From positions 23,681,193 through 23,745,192 of the forward strand of contig JASXTE010000008.1 of the NCBI GenBank assembly GCA_030280995.1: DNA of 64,000 nt, written 5' to 3'. Position numbers and translations under genes: made by a program. This DNA is from Hemileia vastatrix (taxonomy: Eukaryota; Basidiomycota; Pucciniomycetes; Pucciniales; Zaghouaniaceae). Of the stretch, positions 12,273-20,726 are shown in pieces (the stretch's first letter is position 1; the number at the start of each line of letters is the position of its first letter). The notes beneath the pieces were generated by a model that saw only the letters and a list, made by a program, of their open reading frames with translations, was not told the DNA's origin and ran no database searches.

Positions 12273-13828
12273 ATGGCTGGATCTCCTGATGTTAACCCTT
12301 CTACTCTCCCTTGCTTCACTGCTCCCAAGGACTATGCCTGCAAACAGTGCATCCACATGCGCTGACCTTGCACATTCACTTTTCCAAATCCTGAATCCAA
12401 ATTCTACAACAGGGCTTGTGACTCTTGTTATTCAAAAAAGAAAAGATGTGACAGAGACGCCAACTACCCTATTCCTCTGCCTTCTCCTTCTCACAAATAC
12501 ATCTCCAGATCCCCTACCAGATCCCCAGAGCTTGGTCCTTCCTCTTCCTCTCTATCTTCTGCTCCTTCCAGAAGATCCAGAAGCTCAGCTTCCCGCACTC
12601 TTCCCAAAAGACCAGCCTTAGCCTCACAAGAAACTGCTTTTATCTCCGCCAAATTAGCTCCAAAAGCTTCAAAATCAACTCCCAGGCTTCTAGACCGCGT
12701 CCAGGCGGCCCGCCCGCCTCACCAAACAGTGAAAATCAGGGCCAAAACCTCCAAAAATGGCCAGAAAATAGCCAAATTCATCCAGACAACAACAACAACT
12801 CAACCCAACTACCTCCTACTGCTCCCAGAGCAATGCAATCCACCCTTACAAAGTCCAAAAGCACCAAAATTTACCAGATTTCTAAGAGAACTGCCAGAGA
12901 ACCCCAAGAAGAAACCAGAACACCACACACTGCTCCACAACAACAACTTCGTCCCCAACTAAGACAAAGAAAATACACCTCTCCTCTGTCAGCCAACTAC
13001 TCTTCTGACAGTTCCATCTCTTCAAATTCCCCATCCAGAAGAGAGCAGTCTGGTTATAAATCCCCCTCTCCTGCTCCATCCTTTAACAACCATGGTACTC
13101 CATCACCAGCACCTCCTCCAGCTTAATCCAACAGAAATAACAACCACAACAACAACCACAATCTCACTGCTCCAACTAAGCCCCAGGAACCTCAGCATCC
13201 CAGTTCACCTTCTCAGGATCCTTCAGAGGAAGACCATGAGAATCCATATCTTTCCCTAGTCAATCCACCCACTATGACCATTACAAAATCATCAGAGATC
13301 CAAATCCCAGCTGCTTACAGATTTGATGAGCTTCCAATCTGTAAGTACCAAATTAATTATTCCATTTCTTCAACAAAGAATAATTACTGATCCAATTCTT
13401 CTTGTCTAGTTGGCACCCCTCCTCCTGAATCTATTATTGGAGTTGGCCAAACTCTTGAAACTTCTTTGACCCTGGATTATGGAGACATGAAGAAACACCT
13501 AAGCACCATGTGTTCCAACATGCTAAAAGCCTTTGCCCTCCATGGACCTTTGAATGACTTTGAAAAATCCCTGAGAAAGCGCCTACTGGACGACCACTGG
13601 AAAATGTCTAGGATCATTAAACACACCCTCCAGCACTCCATTCCTGCCTCTTCTTCTTCCTCCTCTGAACTTCCCTCTAATCCAATCCCTATAATCTCTT
13701 CAGCAGGATGCACTTCAAAGAACACAGTGCTTCCCACAATCCCAACAAAAAACAAAAACGTCATCACAATCCGGACCAGCCTCCAGAAGCTTCATCATCC
13801 AGACAATGAGCTCCTGCACACAGATTAG
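12273..13828 (+). pseudogene. Antisense Zn2Cys6 protein gene 2 of element A (spliced, broken)
   Basis: A second gene opposite to gag-pol. ATG at 12273 starts MAGSPDVNPSTL, followed by a cluster with spacing C-x2-C-x6-C-x15-C-x2-C-x6-C (CKQC to CDSC and KKKRCDR), again of Zn2Cys6 type. A long Ser/Pro/Thr/Asn-rich region follows. A 69-bp intron (13341-13409, GTAAGT to CTAG, with a TACTGAT branch-site-like sequence) joins ELPI-F-GTPPPES in frame (phase 1). Exon 2 encodes a C-terminal domain (LTLDYGDMKKHL, FEKSLRKRLLDD) ending at 13828. Damage: TGA at 12363 (probably from CGA), a frame change between about 12765 and 12833, and TAA at 13124. It has no counterpart in B, so it was gained in A's lineage or lost in B's. 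Confidence 0.65.
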
Positions 13829-14000
13829 AAACATAATAATAATATAAAACAATTAATAAAAAATAATTTCAGAATTTTTTTTATTTTTTTTATATGCTTT
13901 GTATCTACTGATATACTAAAATTAAAAATTAATAACTAAAATGAAATGAAATAAAATAAATGAAATAAAATAAAATATAAAAAATAATACAAATGGTATC

Positions 14001-14262
14001 CCCCAGCCAATTGATGAGCTGATCCCCTGATACTTTACCCACATCCAAGTGCACCTTGATGTGGATACAAAATTAAATCTTTTAAATGATTAACAGAAAC
14101 AAAATTCAAAAAATTTAGAAATTCAGAAGATAATAAAAATAATGAAACACAGAAACACATGAAATAAATAATAAATAAAAATAAAATAGCATTGCCCGGC
14201 CAATTGATGAGCCTTTCCCCACCAATGCTTGCCCACATCCAGGTGACCCTGATGTGGTAACA
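14001..14262. repeat. Duplicated CCAATTGATGAGC / CACATCC element
   Basis: Two ~70-bp copies (about 14001-14070 and 14192-14262) each contain CCAATTGATGAGC followed by a short inverted repeat, CACATCC with GATGTGG. One equivalent copy is in element B at 57278-57350. An AT-rich A/T-homopolymer stretch (13835-13995) lies next to it, as in B. Confidence 0.7.
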
Positions 14263-14537
14263 CCCTATATTTTTGATTTTATAATTTTAAACAACCCCCA
14301 TAAAAAAATTAAAAGAAAAAAAAAGAAAAAAGAAAATAATCTAAAACTGCTATCTAGCAAAAACATAACTGCAAAAATCAAAGAAAAACCAGCTCCATAA
14401 ATTGTCCAATAAGGAAAAGTCCGATCCATAGAAATGATCACTGGGTGGGCTCCCTCCAATAAGTAAAAATGATGGGAGACCACCAGTGATCCACCACCAA
14501 TCTGAAAGAACCAAAGATAAAGAAGCCAGTCCCAAAC

Positions 14538-15060
14538 CAGTTTAAAGTCATAGCGTACTTAAAACCTGAATAATAAACAACAGAACTAGAATTCAACTAG
14601 GAAAAACAAAAGACTTGAGACAGACATTTTGGGGTAACTGTTCTACAGAGCAGCCAGCTCATCAGTTACCCCCACACTTGCCAAAATAAAATCTAGAAGC
14701 CCCCCCTGGTTACATTCTAACAAAAACACAAAATCCAACACAATAAACTGAAACCAATAAGAGTAAAGAGTCCAGCACTTGAAAACCAGAGGAAATTCCA
14801 GTTTAAAGTCATAGAGGACTAAAACCTGTGAAAAGAAACCAATACTAGGGTTCAAACAAATTAAGAGAAAGGGTTGGAAACAGAAAATCTGGGGTAACTG
14901 TTGATAGAGAAGCCAGCCCATCAGTCACCCCTACACTTGCCAAGATCAAATCTAGAAGCCCACCCATGGGTACCTTCTAACAAAAAGTTTCCAACACAAA
15001 AGTTGCTCTGCAACACCACAAAATTCCAAAACAAAAAAGAATGTTCCATAGTTTATCCTC
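14538..15060. repeat. Tandem pair of ~260-bp units: 22-nt motif plus hairpin
   Basis: Two units start at CAGTTTAAAGTCATAG (14538 and 14799). Each continues to the GGGGTAACTG hairpin (14631-14672; 14891-14931, the latter with one mismatch) and then ACACTTGCCAA and TCTAGAAGCCC. A third, diverged motif-plus-hairpin unit lies at about 11682-11860. The region lies immediately 3' of the pol stop. Confidence 0.8.
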
Positions 15061-15069
15061 ATTGCGGAG

Positions 15070-18000
15070 TCAATCTTCTTCATGCCTAGTGCCCCTGGGA
15101 TAAAACCTCTTCACTTGGTCTGCAGCCACCCTCTTTTTCAAAACTGCACCATCCAACTCTTCCAAAACATAAGAACCTCCGGACGCCTGAGATCTTACTC
15201 TGTAAGGTCCATTCCATCTTTCAGCAAACATTTTGCCCCACTGACTCTCCAAACTTCTATTATACACCAAAACCAAACAACCAGGTTTCAAGGGATTCCT
15301 GAGTCTATGAGCCAACTTCTTGTCCCAGTATCTGACTGATTGATTCCTAATCTTCATCATTCTAGAGTATGCCTTCTCTTGACATTCCTCTCTACATTCC
15401 AACTGTTGCATCCTGACACAGAGCAAATCTTCTGTTGAGTGCACGTCATCCCAATCAATTCCAAGATAAGAGACAGCTTCCAAGTCCACTGGTAGAACGG
15501 CTTTTTGACCAAACATTAACTCATAAGGAGAATAGCCAGTTGTCCTCTTCACAGTGAACCTATCAGAAAATAAAACCAAGGGTAAATAATGCCTCCACTT
15601 TTCGGCACTATCTCCGCACATCTTCACCAAAGCATTCTTGATAACTTGATGGCCTCTTTCAACCATGCCTTCAGCTTCAGGATAATACGGTGTAGCCACT
15701 CTAACCCTAGAACCAACACTAGCCACAGCTTCTTTAAATTCGGCACCAAACTGTGGCCCACCATCAACAGTCACCAACTTCATCAACCCATACCTATAAA
15801 TCCACTCCTTCTTCAAAAACTCTGCCACATTCTTGGCAGTCAAATTAACCAGAGGAACTGCCTCAACCCAACCAGACAAATCATCCCTAGCAACAATCAA
15901 GTATTTATACCTTCCCTCTTTAATATGGACAGCATCCAGACTGACCCTTCCAAAAACAGTTGATTCACCAGTAGCACGGCCCACCTCTTTAGGTTTCAAG
16001 TGACTTATTCTTTGAAATTCTTCACAAAATTGAACCCAACCCTGCACAGCCAACTTCATACCCGGCCACCAAAATCTGTCTGCTACTCTTCTATAAGTCT
16101 CCCCAAAGCCTCTATGACCAAGGTCTTCATGCAAAGACTTCAAAACCAATTCTTGACCCTTCTTCTGAGTCACCACCACTTGAGGATTAGGATGTCTCCT
16201 TCTCATCAACCGCCTTCCTGACACATAAAATCCAGGACTCTTCTTCTTGATTGCCAACCAAGTATCATCATCACAACTATCTGGCCTCTCCAAGGTCAAC
16301 AGATATTCCACCAGGATAAAATAAAACCCAGACTGACCCCAGGTCGCATCTTCAAAATCCAACAAAACAACATCCAAGGGTACAACTCTGTCATCAAAAT
16401 CACCCGTGTGAACATGAGCCAATTGAGCAGCCCAACCAGGACACCAATCCTTAAATTTTGGCACGTCCTTCTCTTTCCACTGAACCTTGTGAGAATCCAG
16501 TTCACTAACAAAAACACCCTTTTCCAATTTTGAGCTGTCCCAAACAACAACTCCATCTTCATCAACAAAATCATCCTGATCACCAGAATCAAGATCAGAT
16601 CCAGCCAGTTTAGCCTCTTGGGGGAGGTCAGAACAATCATCCAGTTTAGCCTCATGGGGGAGGAAAGAAAAATCCTCAGCACCCTTTGTGCTGGCCCTAA
16701 TCACTGGAACATCTTCGTCAAACTCTTCAGAATCAGAATCCTCATCTGTAGTTGGCCTCCTTGATAATCCATCAGGCATAGTAAAAGTTTTACCTGGTTT
16801 GTGTACCAGGTCAAAAGAAAAATGTTGAATAAATGCCACCCACCTAGTCATTGGAGCATTTGGAAGACTAGGTGTATTGATCATCTGAACCAAAGATTTT
16901 GCATCCACCTGCAGCTCAAAATGCTGCCCCCACAAAACCGTCTGTAGCTTCTTTAAAATTTTAGCTACGCCACACAATTCCAACTTAGGTTGAGAATACC
17001 TACATTCCACCTCATTAAACACCACAGACTCATACCTTACTGGCCTGACCCTCCCAGTCTTATCCTCCTGAGACAAAACAGCACCAGCAGCAATATAACT
17101 TGAGTCCACTGCCAGATAAATCTTTCCAGCACCAACACCATAATCCAACTTGTGAAGAATTATATCTTCACCAACAAATTTTTTCAGCTTCTGAAAAGCC
17201 TCTTCACACTTGTCAGTCCATTCCCAATCTGCATCTTTTCTGGTCAACCTCCTTAAAGGTGAAGCCAACAAAGAAAAATCCTTAATGAAAATCCTGACAT
17301 ATACACATACACCCAAAAATCCTCTGACTTCAGTAGTATTTTTAGGCCTTGGCCATGACTGAATTTTATTAATCTTCTTCTTCGCCATAATCCTTCCCTC
17401 TTTACATACCACATGACCCAGAATTTCCAAAGCAGGAACACAACAACAGAATTTTGACCCTGAAATGGTCAAACCAGCCTCTTCAATCCTGAATAACACT
17501 CTCTCTAGAGTTATTGCATATTCCCACACAAACCTCCTTATGCCAGGGTTCTCCGCTAACACCTCATTACCATAATCAGTGGATGGTCCTTTAATTCCAC
17601 CATAATCAATAAAAATACCAGCATGAGTAGGAAACTCATCCTGAAAAATCCAATCCATCTGTGCTTGATAAACTGCCACTGAATTAGTTGCTCTTTGAGG
17701 CAACCTAGTGAGCTGAAATCTTTTCAAAGGAGTCTCAAAAGTTGTGAGAGGCCTTGAATCCGTATGTAGTTCCCTCTCATCATAACCACCCATAATATCA
17801 CCCAAACAATAACACACCCTTCCAGCAAAAGCTTCAACAAAATCCTCTGCACTTGGTGGCATACCAGCATCCTTGAAAGTGACTCTATTCAAGGCTCTAA
17901 GATCATGAACCACCCTCAACTTTCCATTCTGCTTCTTTACACAGAACACCGGACTTGAGTAACTGGATGTTGATTGTTCATATAAACCAGGCCTGACTTT

Positions 18001-19059
18001 TTCCCTAACAATCTCTACAAAATCTTCTCTAATAGCGGCTGGAATCGGAATAGGTTTGATTTGCCAAGGTTCATGACAAACAACAGGAATCAAGTAAGGA
18101 TACCCATAAGAGTGCTTCAATACACCCCTTTCCTCCTCAACAAATGCCACTGCTTTTTCCCTTAGCACAATAACGTGCAACAACAACTTCTTTTCTTCCT
18201 CAGACAACCACCCATCAGGACCAAAATTAACAACTTTAAATCTTTCCACGGTCACCCTAGCCGTCTCTACAAATTCTGGAGGATTCTTCACCAAAGGAGT
18301 ACAGTACGGATCTCTTGACAAAGGAGGTCTTTTCAAAGGCCGATTCAAACCCACAGGCATAGGCTCATTGACAGGCCTAATCTTCTGCGCTACCTTCTTA
18401 TGCTTTGCCGCTCCACCTTCAACTTGAGGGATCTTCAGGAAATCTTCACCACCAGACCTGGAACAAAAACCAAGGGTTTCCCCATTGCTCACATGTGTGG
18501 CCAAAGTAATGTTTTTGAAAGGTGTAGAAGAAACCCTAGCGGTGCAAAATTGGGAGGACTTACTTTTACACCCCAATCTCACCACTCCAAAAATTTTCCG
18601 CAATTCCACATCTTCATCCTCACTTCCAACTTCCAAATCTTCAAATCTTGATTCATCTTCTGAATCACATCTTCTAAAATTGTGCAGTTTATCCTCATGC
18701 TGGAGGTCCAAAAATAGATCTTGATGATATTCTCTCTTCAAAATTTTCTGCAGTTTAACCTCATGCTGGAGGCCCAAAAATAGATCTTGACGATCTTCAC
18801 AAAAATATTTTGCATCTTCTTTCTTCATTATCTTCAGATTTTTTTCTTGATTTTCATGAATTATCTTGAAATTTTTATCTTCTTTTCTTGAGTTTTCTTC
18901 TGACCTACAAAAATAACCAGGGGTTTCCCCAATGCTCACAGGTGTGGCCCAGGTAATGTTTTTGAAAGGTGTAGAAGAAACCCTAGCGGTGCACAATTGG
19001 GAGGACTTACTTTTAGACCCCAATCTCACCGCCCCAAAACTTTTCCGCATATCTTTCAA
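15070..19059 (-). CDS. pol: Pol polyprotein of element A (RT, RNase H, integrase), 1329 aa
   Basis: One open frame. Residues 1-240 are element-specific with an internal duplication. Reverse transcriptase follows (SSPVFCVKKQNGKLRVVHDL, then LGDIMGGYDERELH with the first Asp, then FIDYGGIKGP where Y-x-D-D is expected). RNase H has IYLAVDSS, Glu in KLELCG and LQVDAKS. An acidic linker with two LPHEAKL/LPQEAKL repeats leads to integrase. The HHCC finger has LHEDLGH but reads CEEF instead of C-x2-C. The DDE core is present (SLDAVH, TVDGGPQF, AEGMVERG), with a GPYRV end. Two likely inactivating changes, the second RT Asp to Tyr and an integrase Cys to Phe, stand out in an otherwise intact frame. 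ATG 19059 is used. The frame also continues upstream past one TAA to the frameshift site. Confidence 0.92.
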   Translation of the reverse strand: MKDMRKSFGAVRLGSKSKSSQLCTARVSSTPFKNITWATPVSIGETPGYFCRSEENSRKEDKNFKIIHENQEKNLKIMKKEDAKYFCEDRQDLFLGLQHEVKLQKILKREYHQDLFLDLQHEDKLHNFRRCDSEDESRFEDLEVGSEDEDVELRKIFGVVRLGCKSKSSQFCTARVSSTPFKNITLATHVSNGETLGFCSRSGGEDFLKIPQVEGGAAKHKKVAQKIRPVNEPMPVGLNRPLKRPPLSRDPYCTPLVKNPPEFVETARVTVERFKVVNFGPDGWLSEEEKKLLLHVIVLREKAVAFVEEERGVLKHSYGYPYLIPVVCHEPWQIKPIPIPAAIREDFVEIVREKVRPGLYEQSTSSYSSPVFCVKKQNGKLRVVHDLRALNRVTFKDAGMPPSAEDFVEAFAGRVCYCLGDIMGGYDERELHTDSRPLTTFETPLKRFQLTRLPQRATNSVAVYQAQMDWIFQDEFPTHAGIFIDYGGIKGPSTDYGNEVLAENPGIRRFVWEYAITLERVLFRIEEAGLTISGSKFCCCVPALEILGHVVCKEGRIMAKKKINKIQSWPRPKNTTEVRGFLGVCVYVRIFIKDFSLLASPLRRLTRKDADWEWTDKCEEAFQKLKKFVGEDIILHKLDYGVGAGKIYLAVDSSYIAAGAVLSQEDKTGRVRPVRYESVVFNEVECRYSQPKLELCGVAKILKKLQTVLWGQHFELQVDAKSLVQMINTPSLPNAPMTRWVAFIQHFSFDLVHKPGKTFTMPDGLSRRPTTDEDSDSEEFDEDVPVIRASTKGAEDFSFLPHEAKLDDCSDLPQEAKLAGSDLDSGDQDDFVDEDGVVVWDSSKLEKGVFVSELDSHKVQWKEKDVPKFKDWCPGWAAQLAHVHTGDFDDRVVPLDVVLLDFEDATWGQSGFYFILVEYLLTLERPDSCDDDTWLAIKKKSPGFYVSGRRLMRRRHPNPQVVVTQKKGQELVLKSLHEDLGHRGFGETYRRVADRFWWPGMKLAVQGWVQFCEEFQRISHLKPKEVGRATGESTVFGRVSLDAVHIKEGRYKYLIVARDDLSGWVEAVPLVNLTAKNVAEFLKKEWIYRYGLMKLVTVDGGPQFGAEFKEAVASVGSRVRVATPYYPEAEGMVERGHQVIKNALVKMCGDSAEKWRHYLPLVLFSDRFTVKRTTGYSPYELMFGQKAVLPVDLEAVSYLGIDWDDVHSTEDLLCVRMQQLECREECQEKAYSRMMKIRNQSVRYWDKKLAHRLRNPLKPGCLVLVYNRSLESQWGKMFAERWNGPYRVRSQASGGSYVLEELDGAVLKKRVAADQVKRFYPRGTRHEED
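18455..19052. repeat. ~150-bp direct duplication inside the pol N-terminus
   Basis: Segments 18455-18610 and 18900-19052 are close copies. They encode two versions of a ~45-residue block (FGAVRLGSKSKSSQLCTARV and FGVVRLGCKSKSSQFCTARV). Between them lie two LQHEVKL/LQHEDKL repeats made by the 22-nt motif. The block at this position is not recognisable in element B. Confidence 0.85.
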
Positions 19060-19215
19060 TAAAGATATATAACCAATCTTCTTCTTTTAACTTGAATTAA
19101 AAATAATTAAAAATCTTGAGAGAGAACAGAGACTTGATAAAAAACTTGATGAATACTTGCATAGAAGAGAAACATTAAAAAGAGAAAGTTGAAAATCCAC
19201 TTGGTATATCTCCAA

Positions 19216-19302
19216 GGGAGCTGACCTACTACAACCTGGGATTTCCTCATCTTGGGGAGAGGTTGTAGCACTAGGGTGATCAGCCCTCATTACTCTAAAA
19301 AA
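19216..19302 (-). promoter_or_regulatory. Predicted -1 ribosomal frameshift signal, pro to pol
   Basis: The gag-pro frame ends TCT TTT TTA GAG TAA on the minus strand, so the slippery heptamer T TTT TTA (19296-19302) is in the correct phase. About nine bases downstream begins a stem-loop: GGGCTGA pairs with TCAGC and CTCCC outside, and CTACAACCT (19260-19268 complement) pairs with AGGTTGTAG (19229-19237 complement) inside. The -1 frame reads on as RADHPSATTSPQDE, conserved in B, into the pol frame. In A a single TAA (19087) then interrupts it nine codons before ATG 19059. Confidence 0.7.
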
Positions 19303-20726
19303 GACAGACTCTCAATAGAGCCTGAACTGCACTCCAAAAAACCAGAGGCAGCACCCACTTCCTTCCTTCTCCTGCAGCAGTCCATGCACTGGCACATTGA
19401 AGATAAACCAGGCCTAGTCTCCCAACCATCCTCTCCAGGGGATGATAACCTCATGTGAAGCCTCCTTTCGTCTTCACCAGTCAACTCCAAACTGATTCCC
19501 AAATCAAATTGATAACCTATTCTTGCCTGAAAATCCATCAAGAATGGCCCACCCAAAACTGCTTTTACATTACCTTTAGCAATGTAAAAATGAACCTTCC
19601 CTGAGGCTCCTCCAACATCTAACTTCACAAACTCTGAAGTTCCAACCAATTCAGTGACATGGCCACCGATCCCTCTTAAATTCCCACCAATACCAGTTTT
19701 GATGGGGAGGCTCATATGAGTTGCCTCAAATAAAGAAATCAGGTTTATCTGAGAACCTGAATCCACCAATGCCCTTGCCTCCCTGCCATTCAGAGTGACA
19801 TTGACATATCCCAGAGGAGCAGAAAAATGAGTTTCCAACCCCTCACCAAACTTTTCAGCAGAATCACAAATGTATTCTACCTCACCAGAAGAAACCCTTC
19901 TCCTGGTCAACAACTTCTTCTGCCTATCAGCCAACCCTGGACTGATAGCATACAATTCCCCATAAGATAGGGAAGCCTGACCCTGGTTCATCCTTTCCAG
20001 GACAGAGTCCATAAAATTAACTTGACCAGACACTACTGGCCTCTCAAAGTGAGCTCTTTGCTTCACCACCTTGGTCCTAGAAGATTCTTGAAGACCAGCA
20101 CCACCAACAGATTTACCATTAACAGGAACAAAACCAGATCCCTCACCAGAACCTCTGACTCCAACAGGCTTTGGCAATGAAGCCAAAGGGACATCCTCCA
20201 CAGAGTCAGAATCCACCTCCATTGGCATTGGCTCACCATTCAGGTCCAATGCACCAAAACTAGGGGGGCCCATGTCAGCCATACCCTTCTGCATCTTGTA
20301 CAGCTCCTCTTTGCTGTACCTTTTCCTAGCTGCACTAAGCTTAGGATCACCCTTTGAAGCATTTGGCTTTGGTTGGGCCTGAGAACTGCTCTTAGGCCTA
20401 CCCACCTTCCCTGCTTCCACATCATAAACACCAGCCAAGCATTCACCACTTGACTGTCCACCACAAGAATACAACTCCAAACCACCAAAGGAAGTAGAAA
20501 AAGAGACCTTATTGACCTCCTTCCCCTTTCCCTTGACGTCCTCATCTACCTTAACAGAAGACTTCCCCTGATCAGGAATCTCCTCAAACCTTGGCCTCCT
20601 TCGATTGAGACCACCCCTTCTCCTGACCAAATCAACAGGAGCCTGCCCCTCACTGGGCTTCACAAAAGAACCTTCAGGGAACTTAAAAAACCCTGCCATC
20701 AAACTCCACTTTTCCTTCAGACACAT
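19290..20726 (-). CDS. pro: Protease-containing 3' part of the gag-pro frame, element A
   Basis: Encodes a Ser/Lys-rich linker followed by a retropepsin-type aspartic protease. The active-site motif is in LVDSGSQINLIS, and VLGGPFLMDFQARIGY is the usual hydrophobic strand near the end. It matches the single frame at 43130-44716 in B. In B the nucleocapsid knuckle and protease are contiguous (FDGKVFKFTDGSF), whereas in A they are separated by one extra T in a T-run (20685-20690). The real protein therefore probably starts at the Gag ATG, and the ATG at 20726 is an artefact. The frame ends at 19290 on the frameshift site. Confidence 0.85.
   Translation of the reverse strand: MCLKEKWSLMAGFFKFPEGSFVKPSEGQAPVDLVRRRGGLNRRRPRFEEIPDQGKSSVKVDEDVKGKGKEVNKVSFSTSFGGLELYSCGGQSSGECLAGVYDVEAGKVGRPKSSSQAQPKPNASKGDPKLSAARKRYSKEELYKMQKGMADMGPPSFGALDLNGEPMPMEVDSDSVEDVPLASLPKPVGVRGSGEGSGFVPVNGKSVGGAGLQESSRTKVVKQRAHFERPVVSGQVNFMDSVLERMNQGQASLSYGELYAISPGLADRQKKLLTRRRVSSGEVEYICDSAEKFGEGLETHFSAPLGYVNVTLNGREARALVDSGSQINLISLFEATHMSLPIKTGIGGNLRGIGGHVTELVGTSEFVKLDVGGASGKVHFYIAKGNVKAVLGGPFLMDFQARIGYQFDLGISLELTGEDERRLHMRLSSPGEDGWETRPGLSSMCQCMDCCRRRKEVGAASGFLECSSGSIESLSFLE

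Noticed and set aside
15589..18724. Several plus-strand open frames of 60-124 aa across the pol gene of A
   Set aside because: They are the reverse complement of the intact 1329-aa pol frame, have no motif of their own and no conservation as proteins in B.
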